Shown in pieces: positions 37,101 to 45,500 of a stretch of 64,000 bases of DNA. The notes beneath the pieces are model-generated. The model was not told the origin of the DNA. It was given only the letters and a program-made list of their open reading frames with translations, and ran no database searches. The stretch spans positions 27,638,176 to 27,702,175 of the forward strand of contig NC_135550.1 of NCBI RefSeq assembly GCF_964340395.1, written 5' to 3'. This DNA comes from Glandiceps talaboti. Taxonomy: Eukaryota; Hemichordata; Enteropneusta; Spengelidae. The translations under genes and the position numbers were made by a program. Position 1 is the first letter of the stretch, and each line of letters opens with the position of its first letter.

Positions 37101-39058
37101 AACCGCCTATGCATTTACGGCCACCTGGTAATGATTGTGACAATCAACTTTATTAAAAGGTTCCTAGCCTTCTCACTCTGTTATATATCCATTTCCTCTG
37201 CTTGTAGAGAACCCCCTTACAGCGCTAACATTGACACATCACATCTTTTCTGCCATGGTAAAATAAAATTAAAGAAAGTAAAAGCCAAATAGAAATTTTT
37301 ATAATTGCTAACTTTAATGGCCTTTTCCTGTAACGTTCATACATGTAATCTTTCTGTTCCACTTAGCCTCAGGTATACTTTTGTAGCCAGATGATTTGGT
37401 GAGTACAACATTTGTACAGTACAGTCAAAATGCACTTCCAAAAAAAAGAGAAAAGTCATTTTGACTGAGAAATTAAATGCAAATTGCTCCCCTATGCGCT
37501 GAAAGGGTTGACACTACTGCCCGGATAAGAAAATTAAAATGTTGAACATCTTAAAGATGAAGACTGAAGACTGAACTTTGTGTTTTTGGTTCACCCAGTA
37601 TAGACGAGATATTTGGAATATACAATCACTTATCTAATTAATTATTGACAAGAAGTATATTATATTGACATTATTTTGATATTGGGGGTGATCTCATCCT
37701 ATTTTGCCATTTTATATTGTCTGTGACATCAATAAATGTGGTGTTCAATTTAGAAAATACTTTTTATTTTGTCTGAAGGAAGTAACATGAAATGATTACA
37801 AAGCATCTTAAAGGTTTAATGTGCCCTGCAGGCATGGCATTACATTATGACTGTAGAAAGAGGACAGAGCTCTGGAGGGCTTTACTTCAATTCTGATTAT
37901 TACAAAGAAATGGATTAGTGGAGAATTTATTGGCCCAGCTTTTCCTGGAAATGGCTTCTGCCAATCTTTCTTGTAGTCAGGGGTGCAGGGGTCACACTGT
38001 TGGGTCAAGGTTGATGAGTAGCTGACTTTTACAGTTAGTATCGCTATTAAAGAAATGGAAATTACAGTTCTAAATTAGATTGCAACTCCTAGTACGTGGG
38101 ATTTCTATCAGAGCGTAATGCATCTTCCCCCAGGCGAAAATAGATCAAAGCCAATGGCTTACATGCTGAAAATCAGACAATTGTGAGGTCTAAGTGATGC
38201 TAAATTTATTAATAGTGGCAATTGACAAATGATGCCTGTGAAAGCAAAAAACTAGCTTCCTATCGTCTCACTGATGAGTGTTTTGACTCACGTCACTGAA
38301 CTTATTTGGTCTGATGTGGGCAACAAGCACCCAAAAGTCAATTTGAGTAGGTATACTGGATATGCCATCCATAACCAGAAATAGTGCCTATGAGAGTTAG
38401 TCAACCAAGACAGTGTAATACGACTAGATGGGTGATACACCATAAAAGCTAAGGGCAGTAAAACCTATGGATTAAACATGTCATAATGATACATGACTTA
38501 TTATTTGCTTTGTTGAACTGCTGACATTAGCTTGTCTTCATCACCTGCCAATCATTTTCCATCGTCATGGTAACTACCTCATAATAAATTATTACCTTGA
38601 CTTCAGCTGATCTAGATTTCCTATTAATTTCTTTGCTATTGTTTGGTTCCATGCTAATTTCATAAGTCCATGGATAAAAAAAATTAAAGTATTTTTATAT
38701 TTCCATCTGTAATGTAGGTACTCAAGGTATGCCAGGCACAGACATGATGTCACAGTCCATGCCAATGTCAATGCCAATGACAATGACATCGGGAGGAGGA
38801 GGAGGTGGAACATATTCCCACTCTCAGATGTCCCACCATCAGATACATCCTCAAGTTCATTCCTCGACCATGTTAATTCCTGGCCACCCCCATGCCATGA
38901 TGATGGCACATCCTACGCCAACCCACCACCCCCATGGAATGTCGGGAATGAGCAGCATGAGCGGAATGACCAATCTTCAACAGGCACAGAGTCCCCCCTC
39001 ATTAATGAATCCAGCAGATATGAACTCACAATCAATTATGGATATACACTCTAATTAA
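1292..39058 (+). CDS. Meis: Meis/homothorax TALE homeobox transcription factor, 3' part of gene (8 exons, joined)
   Basis: The coding sequence joins 1292-1342, 3211-3375, 8721-8841, 17893-18038, 23418-23494, 35134-35273, 37029-37127 and 38718-39058. It totals 1140 nt, or 379 residues plus a stop, and every junction keeps the frame. All introns end in AG and start with GT in the longest form. Meis proteins are nuclear DNA-binding partners of PBX/Extradenticle and HOX proteins and bind TGACAG-type sites. Visible here are the end of the MEINOX domain (residues about 1-40), an acidic linker (about 100-140), the TALE homeodomain (about 139-200, with the PYP three-residue loop and WFINARRR in helix 3) and a Met/His/Pro/Ser-rich tail ending in MDIHSN. 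That ending resembles the vertebrate MEIS2 ending (MDIHAQ, from memory). The N-terminal exons lie upstream of the window. PKNOX/Prep is less likely because the linker and tail are Meis-like. Confidence 0.95.
1343..3210 (+). other. Meis intron, 1.87 kb
   Basis: GT...AG intron in phase 0. It is very AT-rich from about 2770 to 3180, with long T-runs. No coding, RNA or mobile-element signal was recognised. A somewhat CpG-richer patch lies around 2280-2455. The acceptor is TTTTGTTCCAG. Confidence 0.85.
3211..3375 (+). CDS. Meis: Meis exon b: MEINOX C-terminus and start of linker
   Basis: This 165-nt, 55-codon exon is phase 0 at both ends. It opens with [20 protein letters not shown] followed by [11 protein letters not shown]. 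That is the hallmark end of the Meis MEINOX domain, one residue different from the vertebrate RYISCLKGKM (from memory). The second half (about residues 30-55 of the exon) is a Thr/Ser/Pro-rich linker with little family conservation and ends in HPSEQ. The donor is CAG|GTACTG. Reading past the donor meets a stop about 6 codons later, so the boundary is firm. Confidence 0.97.
3376..8720 (+). other. Meis intron, 5.35 kb
   Basis: Phase-0 GT...AG intron. No exon, RNA gene or mobile element was recognised. It holds a FOX-type motif GTCAACAAACA near 4709-4719 in a stretch of higher sequence complexity (about 4640-5000), a PBX/MEIS-like TGATTGACAT near 6755, and a nested inverted repeat at 7209-7253 (listed separately). 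Short open frames on both strands look random. Confidence 0.8.
7209..7253. repeat. Nested inverted repeat with 14-bp palindrome
   Basis: The arms CAATGTGTA (7209-7217) and TACACATTG (7245-7253) are perfect reverse complements. They enclose a perfect 14-bp palindrome, TACACGTACGTGTA, at 7231-7244. It lies in a Meis intron, and its function is unknown. Confidence 0.75.
8721..8841 (+). CDS. Meis: Meis exon c: linker between MEINOX and homeodomain
   Basis: This 121-nt exon is phase 0 at its start and phase 1 at its end (40 codons plus one base). It encodes a Gln/Ser/Thr/Pro-rich, probably disordered linker that includes [19 protein letters not shown] and ends in NTSET. The pattern HDDTxSTxSGGTP of vertebrate Meis is recognisable. 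The acceptor is TTTTTCGCAG followed at once by CAGCAGCAC, so it is a tandem NAG acceptor and the exon could also start at 8724 or 8727. The donor is ACAG|GTCAGT. The call rests on frame fit with both neighbours and its place in the known exon order. Confidence 0.9.
8842..17892 (+). other. Meis intron, 9.05 kb
   Basis: Phase-1 GT...AG intron. No exon or RNA gene was recognised. The stretch 12661-13260 is strongly AT-rich and has no CpG at all by hand count. The rest is CpG-poor unique sequence without evident repeats. The acceptor is GAATTTTCAG. Confidence 0.8.
17893..18038 (+). CDS. Meis: Meis exon d: acidic stretch and homeodomain helix 1
   Basis: This 146-nt exon takes up phase 1 and ends in phase 0 (2 nt + 48 codons). 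Its junction codon G|AT gives Asp. It encodes [11 protein letters not shown], an acidic run EEDNDD, the basic cluster RKNKKRG that opens the homeodomain, then [19 protein letters not shown] (N-terminal arm and helix 1). The size of 146 nt matches what I recall for vertebrate Meis. Ala in PKAATNIM replaces the usual Val. The donor is ACA|GTGAGT. Confidence 0.98.
18039..23417 (+). other. Meis intron within the homeodomain, 5.38 kb
   Basis: Phase-0 intron between homeodomain helix 1 and the TALE loop. No exon was recognised. The part at about 18720-19240 has higher complexity, with open frames on both strands and a PBX/HOX-type TGATTTATGG (18925-18934) near a MEIS-type CTGACAG (18975-18981). The rest is AT-rich unique sequence. 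Confidence 0.8.
23418..23494 (+). CDS. Meis: Meis exon e: TALE loop and homeodomain helix 2
   Basis: This 77-nt exon runs from phase 0 to phase 2 (25 codons + TG). It reads [20 protein letters not shown] followed by LQVNN and the first two bases of the Trp codon. PYP is the three-residue loop extension that defines the TALE class. The protein sequence is identical to what I recall for vertebrate MEIS1/2 over the whole exon. The acceptor is TTCTTTAACAG and the donor TTG|GTAGGA. The donor's G completes no codon in the spliced product; G from the next exon does. Confidence 0.98.
32140..32212. repeat. (TG)n microsatellite, about 73 bp
   Basis: Uninterrupted TG dinucleotides, followed by an imperfect TG-rich tail with TTTGTGTC and TATG interruptions to about 32270. 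It lies in the large Meis intron. Long TG tracts can adopt Z-DNA and are length-polymorphic. The open frames across it, which would encode Cys-Val repeats, are artefacts. Confidence 0.97.
34127..34155. repeat. A29 homopolymer tract
   Basis: An unbroken run of 29 A follows TGTTCTTGC and is followed by GTAAATTGG. It may be a simple homopolymer or the tail of an old retroposed copy; no source element or target-site duplication was recognised. Confidence 0.95.
34633..34663. repeat. T17-G14 homopolymer junction
   Basis: Seventeen T are directly followed by fourteen G, about 470 bp before the post-homeodomain exon. A G14 run can form a G-quadruplex on the sense strand and in the pre-mRNA. Confidence 0.93.
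35134..35273 (+). CDS. Meis: Meis exon f: homeodomain helix 3 plus optional 27-residue extension
   Basis: In its longest form this exon is 140 nt, phase 2 in and phase 1 out. It completes Trp and reads [20 protein letters not shown], the DNA-recognition helix with Asn51 and Arg53 of the homeodomain. It continues with [14 protein letters not shown] and a Ser/Gln/Pro/Gly tail ending GGPSP. Three donors leave the same phase: a GC donor AG|GCAAGT after 35192 (exon of 59 nt, the size I recall in vertebrates), C|GTAAGT after 35231 (98 nt) and G|GTACGT after 35273 (140 nt). Joined to exon g, the short form gives NRA-V as in vertebrate Meis. The extension is basic and lies right after the homeodomain. 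Which form is used cannot be told from the sequence alone. Confidence 0.93.
35274..37028 (+). other. Meis intron, 1.76 kb
   Basis: Phase-1 intron. A GC-rich patch at 35491-35545 is preceded by a plausible acceptor (GGTACCAG) and could be an alternative last exon (see findings). A short TA repeat lies near 36938-36951, followed by a long pyrimidine tract (about 36990-37022) before the acceptor ACTTGTAG at 37021-37028. Confidence 0.8.
37029..37127 (+). CDS. Meis: Meis exon g: post-homeodomain transactivation region
   Basis: This 99-nt exon is phase 1 in and phase 1 out. It encodes [21 protein letters not shown] and [12 protein letters not shown]. It aligns by eye with the vertebrate segment [31 protein letters not shown] (partly from memory), sharing the Y-P-D-G/Q, GG-hydrophobic-MD and R-PG patterns. 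This region belongs to the C-terminal activation domain. The donor is CCTG|GTAATG. If the intron is retained, translation stops after NDCDNQLY. Confidence 0.93.
37128..38717 (+). other. Meis intron, 1.59 kb
   Basis: Phase-1 GT...AG intron with the acceptor TGTAATGTAG. Nothing else was recognised in it. I looked for an alternative last exon like the vertebrate short C-terminus ending WHYM and saw none. Confidence 0.75.
38718..39058 (+). CDS. Meis: Meis exon h: terminal coding exon
   Basis: This 341-nt exon takes up phase 1 (2 nt + 112 codons + TAA at 39056-39058). It encodes [13 protein letters not shown], Met-rich repeats ([11 protein letters not shown]), a Gly6 run, and then a His/Met/Pro-rich region with [10 protein letters not shown] and HHPHGMSGM. 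It ends in SIMDIHSN. The order MPGD/T-MSQ...HPHAMMM...SP...VMDIH parallels the vertebrate MEIS2 C-terminus (from memory), so this is the long Meis2-like C-terminal form. The tail is low-complexity and probably disordered. Confidence 0.95.
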
Positions 39059-39748
39059 CCACAATAGAAAGTCACCACCAATTCAAATTAGACCCAAGCA
39101 GTGTTTTCTTTATAAATTTTTTTTTGTCTTTTTTTTTAATCCTTATACAGACTCAATTTCGAATTCAGGGTATTAGCTAAGACTTAACATCTAATGTAAA
39201 AAAGATTCTATTTGAAGAAAAAAAATACAACTTTTTCCAGCTGCCAAAAAAATATATATAATTATTCAGGTTTAAATACCAGGCTGATCAGTCCATGTGG
39301 TATAATGAAAACACTGCTTGGAGTGAAATCAACGTGTAATGTACAAATTACATTGTGCTGCATACTGTAGTTAGCTTAAAGCATACAGAGATTGGTATAC
39401 GGAAGTAACAAGTACTGCACTTGCAAAACTCACAGAAATTTGCAAGTTTTAAAAAGAGTGTTGGATTCTATGTACAGCCAAAGAGAGAAACAATTCTGAA
39501 ATTACATGATTTTATGGAGCATCCTGGATGCTAAAATGACTTGTATTATCAAAACCCACCTATTGTTTTAAAGAAATATATGTACAGACATCATTTCCAA
39601 AAAAATAGTACTTTAATATTGAGAAGACAATTTCTTCAGTTGAAGAAAGGAACAAATGGCAATTGACGGGGGGATGGGTACTGTGCATATGTGGTTGTGT
39701 CAGTGGAATTCCATATTTGACAACCAGAATGGGCTGCTCTGAAGGGTT

Positions 39749-39756
39749 TGTATATA
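39749..39756 (+). promoter_or_regulatory. Pumilio-type element in Meis 3'UTR
   Basis: TGTATATA matches the UGUANAUA consensus bound by Pumilio/PUF proteins, which repress or destabilise mRNAs. An 8-mer can occur by chance in AT-rich sequence. Confidence 0.35.
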
Positions 39757-41171
39757 AAAAAACACAGAGTTTTTGCCCTTTCATTCATTTTTCATCCCAC
39801 CTAAGTTTTCATACTGTAAGTTCATTTTGTTGTGGTCAAAACTTCCTGTTGTGATAGTTGCTGTAAGCATCTTGAGGACTGGATTGATCATACAGCGCTT
39901 TTTTGTACAGTGAGTGTATTTTGCCTGTGTCTCACATTATTGTGCAAAAGCCAAATATGTGTATAAAGCAGGGTCTATTTCTGAGCCAGTCTTTTTTTTG
40001 GTGATAAACGAGAGAAAAAGAGACACAGGTTTAATGTGAAAAATCTTGTATGTAGTTGGTCAGTGTTGTAGTTTTCTACAAAAAAAAAGTATGTGTGTTT
40101 TCTGTGGTGAGAATGATAGGATAACCATTCATATGAATCTATAGGTCCAAACAATATATCGTTTGAGCTCACAGCTGCACGGACTCACCTTGCAGCTCTA
40201 TCTCATCTTTGTTAGGGTTGTCAAGCTCTTCACCAAGTCTCCAAACAAGTCAAATTACTGTGGCACAGTCTGTGCAATTCCTTGTCTTTCATCAGCAATA
40301 CAAAGTCTATATACTGTAAGTGCAGTACAAGAAAGAGAAGGGGCGACAAGAAGTGGTTGACAAAGCTAGATCTCCACGATGTGTCGCGACTCAGGCACGG
40401 ATTGACAGTTCAGTAAAAGCAACCAGTCTGCAATTTCTGTTTACTTCAGGCTGCAATTCTGGCAACTAATTCTCCCATCCATCAAGTGTGGCGGCAGTAA
40501 TTGTCTTTCCTTTAAAAAGATGATTTAATATATTTTCATTGGGAACGAAGAGTAGTTTTCCCTTTCACTCTCTAAAGTATGAGAGTGATAACTTCATTTT
40601 ATATATTGGGTCGAAAAAGTGCAATCCCATGTACTGATTATTCATACAGTTTAAAAACTGCCAAACTCTTCAATATTTGTATTCCCTTTACTTCTCTCTA
40701 ATTACTCTACTACACTGTTCTGATTGCAAATTTCGCAGGTGATGTAACCATAGTAACAGTAAGAGAAACACATCTATGATCTCAAGTCTATCTTCTAGAT
40801 GGCAACTGGTTGCTTTCTGTACACTTTTTCTTTCTCTTTACTCCAGTGAATTTTACTTGAAAGTCGGCGCAATAAGCAATCTCCAACATAATTTTTAACG
40901 TCGAAATCAGATATCACTATTGAAAATGTACTTAAAAAGAGACAAATTTACTGTGATCCCAGTGTTGTGATTTCCTTGTAGTCTTTTTTTTCTGTCTAGG
41001 CATTTTGTGTCAGATCTCTTGATGGACTCAGTAAAGTCGTCACCGGATTCTTACCTCATAAAGCCAAAAAAACACGTAGTCTTCAGGTTTAGCAAGAAGA
41101 AACACAAACTTTTGTAGTTGGGTGCGTAATTTAAAATGCACCCATCTTTTCTTTTTCTCAGTTTTTTAACC

Positions 41172-41179
41172 TGTACATA
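41172..41179 (+). promoter_or_regulatory. Second Pumilio-type element in Meis 3'UTR
   Basis: TGTACATA matches UGUANAUA and lies about 70 nt before the poly(A) signal. Pairing with the element at 39749 adds slight weight, but chance is not excluded. Confidence 0.35.
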
Positions 41180-41247
41180 ACTCAGAGGCTGCCAGCGTAG
41201 TGTGTGTTCTTAGATTCAACTTTACGCTCACTTCTCTTGCAGTAAAA

Positions 41248-41253
41248 AATAAA
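41248..41253 (+). terminator. Meis: Poly(A) signal, Meis
   Basis: Canonical AATAAA lies 2.2 kb after the stop. U-rich sequence 25-40 nt downstream fits a cleavage and downstream element. CpG density changes from low to normal close after it. Confidence 0.6.
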
Positions 41254-41845
41254 ACAAGTTAAAATGGGAAAAGTAATTCTTTTTAACATGTATGATTTAT
41301 GACTCAAAGTTTTATAAGCACTTCTTTTAAAGGAGAAATGGAAATATTATATTCACATTAATTATTTGTATTGTATTTTATTGTTTCAAAATCTATCTTT
41401 CGTTTCTTTACTTCCCGGATAATATGCGGCTTTTTCCCCCTCGTCTATACATCTGTAACCAGTCATACTTACCACTCTCTGTGCTTTTGAGTCCGTTATC
41501 GGAATAGAACCCCAGACTCGTATTCTCGGAGTCACGTCGAGTATATGTCGCTTAAAACGTACACAAGGCTTCACTTGACAACGTTGAGTTTTCACTAAAT
41601 TTCGGGAGTGACTTCTGTATTGATAACAGAATGGCCACCGATTTTGGAAAGCATTTTTTCCGTTTTTTGTCATTGTAAAGCGCATGAATTTGTAAATGAA
41701 AAAAAAATCTATTCTAATTAAAATTATTTGATTTGCCGCAAACTTATGTGTTATATAGATTGCATTTGTTGACGTGATTGAGTTTATACTGTGTGACGTG
41801 TGTGCTGTGTATGGTACTGTTACAGACTGGTGATTGTCTTTTGGA

Positions 41846-41894
41846 TGACCTGGCTGGTACATGGTGATAATATTTTAAGTTTTTAACAACCTAA
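41846..41894. repeat. Dispersed repeat copy A
   Basis: A 25-nt core (41846-41870, containing GCTGGTACATGGTGATAA) and a second block AACAACCTAA (41885-41894) recur in the same order at 42484-42538. The core differs at one base; the spacer is 14 nt here and 20 nt in the other copy. Confidence 0.7.
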
Positions 41895-42483
41895 ATTTAC
41901 ACCATCGGAAATATTTTTGCATAGGGCTAATCGATCAATTCTGAATGTTGGCCCGGACATCTCCGACCCAATGACGGCTCAAATTATACTCTTCATACAA
42001 TCGCACCATGGAAGTTGTCGGGTGGATCCAAAAGAGTTTTCGATCCTTGTTTCGATTCCAAAGCAAAGAGGTGTTGAGTTTGTGTTCGATAGAATATTTG
42101 TGGTGCTTTGTATATTGTAACCGATTCAAGACATTAACATTGACTGGGGACGTTCAGCTTACGTATGAAGTATTCATTGGACGTATTAAACGTCGGATAT
42201 AGTCGTCAATGAAGTATGGTCTCTTGGAATTCAGGATAAAGTCGGAGAATTACAAATTCCTCTCCCTCCCTCCCTGGGTGCTTTCCGTTATTTCTTTCTT
42301 CCTCTATATGAATGAATGTAAAGGGGCACTGACTGCTCTAAGATTACGCGAAAGAAGGTACAGGTTGTATCAACCTCTTTGTGTGTTCGTGAAACATGTC
42401 TATTCGAGTTCAAACTAATTCTGTCGCAAAGTTTAACCAATAAAAGTCGTGAATGGTAGACATTTCTATGTGTGTGTGTCAAT

Positions 42484-42538
42484 TGACCTAGCTGGTACAT
42501 GGTGATAACACCGTCAAGTCACAACCCCAACAACCTAA
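42484..42538. repeat. Dispersed repeat copy B
   Basis: Second copy of the repeat at 41846, same orientation, 638 bp apart. It shares 24 of 25 core bases, then AACAACCTAA at 42529-42538. It could be what remains of a duplicated segment or of a repeat family. Confidence 0.7.
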
Positions 42539-45500
42539 TATCATATCATTCACTATTGTTCACAGGATTCATTAACAGGAAATCTGAGTAAACCCTGACT
42601 GAAATATCGTTTTACTTCTTTTCCTTCAACTATGACGTCTGCTATCAGTAATCCTGCTATTTCTTTTTAAATTTCAGTCATAAAAAACACCCTGGATTCG
42701 CCGAGTTCGTTTTCTGTTAGAGGTCAGAGATAAGAAAATATGCACACAAATATGAGGGATAACATACCAAAAAAATGTAGCTGGACGTTGTGTTAGTGTT
42801 GTTAATGACCAAACATTTCAACAACAAAAATGGTGATATTAACATCGACGATTCGTCACAGCACAAAGATATGGGTAGTTAAACGGAATATACAAGATCG
42901 TTACTTAAACATAGGTTGAATGCAATACGTATTATGGCTGAGAAATACATTGCAGTCTCGATATTTTAAATTCTTTCGTTCTTTCCCTCCTCGCTTTCTT
43001 CTTTCTATCTTTATTTACTGCCTTCTTTATTTCTTTAAAACTTCCTTGGCTACCTGTTTCCTTTATTTCGTTATTTTCGTCCGTTAACAGAGCTGCGGCA
43101 CTCCCTTGGATTTGACGTGGTTTTCTATACTCTGTTCATACTTCTGTAGAAGTTAATTAGTCCCACATAACAAGTACAAACTGTCGCATTCATGTCCTGT
43201 CTGTGGTTTCTAAAATAACTGTCTCTTCAGATATAATATCTCAAGAATAAATCTGAATCGGTTTATTTTCCTCGCGATATTTATTGCCAACTGTTCACTA
43301 TAGTGTGATTTATCCAAAGGTTTTCCGATCTTTTGATTTTAAATCTCGTGTTTTTTCCTGCCATTTCTTACAGAACACATCTACTGATTATAACATAAAA
43401 CTGCCAATTAAAATGAAGATTAAAAGTGACTTCTCCTGCAAATCCCTTCGTCTGTTTGCTATCAATTCTATTCTCCTACAGTTTTGCTCAGAGAACGATA
43501 TCACCGAGCGTCGGAGAGGTAACACACGGTATCCCGGACTTCGGAGTTTCAGAGGACAGAGCATGTCGGCCAACGCTCGGATATTATTGTATGCTTGCGT
43601 CAATATGATATACTCACGAATGTAGATTTATCATCCCAAACTAACCAAACATTGGGCTGATTTCTTTAAAGTCGCCAAGGGAAATACTACTGTCACCTTC
43701 TCACTTTTCACGCAGAGGTAATTCGCGTGTGGTTGAAAATCAAGTAAAACAGGTGTTTCGTCCATGTCACCAATGTCACATATCAGGAGAATTAAAATAT
43801 ATATTTAAAAAACCATGAAAATTGACAAAAGTTAATTGAACAATAAAGTGTATTTAGACAGTACGTGGTGTGGTAATGATACATTTTGTACTGTTTATCG
43901 TAGATAGGTTAATTTTAATGGGAAATTGACATGAACTCATAAATCGTGGTCGTCTTGCTTCCTTACCACCCTGTTTTCTATTATCTGTCATTTGTCAACC
44001 TCTAATCAGTAGAAATACTCTGGTTGGAGTTAGAAGGCCTGAAAAAAGTATATATATTTTGAAACTCACTGCACTAACTCATATTTGTGCACCTTAAGCA
44101 AAGGAACAATTCACATTAAAGCGACTGACGTTCCGAACCATAGGATCTCCTGATAACACCAAAGCGGCCAAAGTTTGCATCCCACTGACTATTTTCCATC
44201 GGCCGGTTAAAATTTCCAACTAAAACCCACAACAAAAAGTGTAAGAAGAATGAAATGATAAGATACCATCAGTGGCCTGGAAAGTGGTACGTGTTTGTAT
44301 TATCGTTCTACTATTTGCATTGCCGCCGCGTATATTTAGTCAACGGAGATATTTATGTATTTTCGGTCAAACGCCTAATATGAGGTCAGCCCCACGGTCT
44401 TTGAAGTAATAGCGATGACAAACATTAGCATCGAGGGGACGTGCACTCTGTCAAAATGTGCTTACATTTGATCAAGATAGATTGTATCATAACATCATAA
44501 ATGTAAATAGTTTACTGTATCGCCCCGTCTTTGTTTCTATGGAAATTATAATATGTTATTTAAGATGGTCATAGTACTCCTTGTGGTCCACGTCGCGTGT
44601 TCTGGGGATCACCATTTCAAAAAAAAAGTTGTAATATGTATATGGCCCTAGCGACTCTCGTTTGTCTCTATGATAGCATTCTAGCCTTCAGTCCCGTCTG
44701 TCATTTTAAATTTACGTTGTTTGTGTTGTCTCGTTCTGAATCTCTTATCGGGTTTCATAATTATAAAATTTGATATTCATACTATGTACTCTTCATTCCG
44801 TTGCCATTGTTGATGTTGGTAGTTGGAATCTCAAATAGTGTTATCGCATTTTGTGGGGTGTAAGCCTGATAGACGACAGTATTAATAGTCTTGTTTAGTA
44901 TTATCAAAATGAAATCTTATCTAATCATTTTAAACTATTTGTTCTTCACTCATTTGTGTGCAATTATGATATTTGCGTATACGTGTCAGTTTTCTTAGAC
45001 GAAGGCAGGTGACTTCGATTTCGATACCATTGTTCCACACTTGAAGAATATTAAGTAAAAAGATTTCAAGAACTTCGTCGCAAACCACGACCGTTTTACG
45101 GCACCGTTCTTAACAAGCCGGTCCCTACTTTTATTTCGAAGTGTAGTGGTAGAAATAATAACTCTGGTTTGCGAGAATGTTCAAGAATAGCAAAGAATAC
45201 ATGTATTTGAATAGGAGAAAAACAATAATTTCTGTGTGTTTTTAAAAGCGTTTTTTTTTGTATGTATAGACACGGGCAAAAAGAGCTGCCCAACCCATTT
45301 CGTCATGGACACACCGTACCTCAGTATTTATAACCTGACCCGCTTCTCGTTAAATAACGATAAGGTTTATCAAAAAATGAACCAAATTCCTTCCATTGCT
45401 GTAGATTTATTTTCTCCCGTGGTTTTAAGAAAGTGTCTCTGTATTTGATGCTAGCCTTATCGTGGGCAGTAATATTGTTGTGTCTGTCCGGGTGGCATCG

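Larger units (their letters stand above)
39059..41275 (+). other. Meis: Meis 3' untranslated region (inferred end)
   Basis: AT-rich, CpG-poor sequence follows the stop. The only canonical AATAAA I see before 41.3 kb is at 41248, with a U-rich stretch just after it (about 41277-41290). Two Pumilio-type elements are present, TGTATATA at 39749 and TGTACATA at 41172. CpG density rises sharply about 150 bp after the poly(A) signal, which supports the end of the transcribed unit here. The exact cleavage site is inferred. Confidence 0.6.

Noticed and set aside
43284-43625. A 113-codon frame, with a 71-codon frame on the other strand
   Set aside because: No family resemblance, no flanking splice sites that join another exon.
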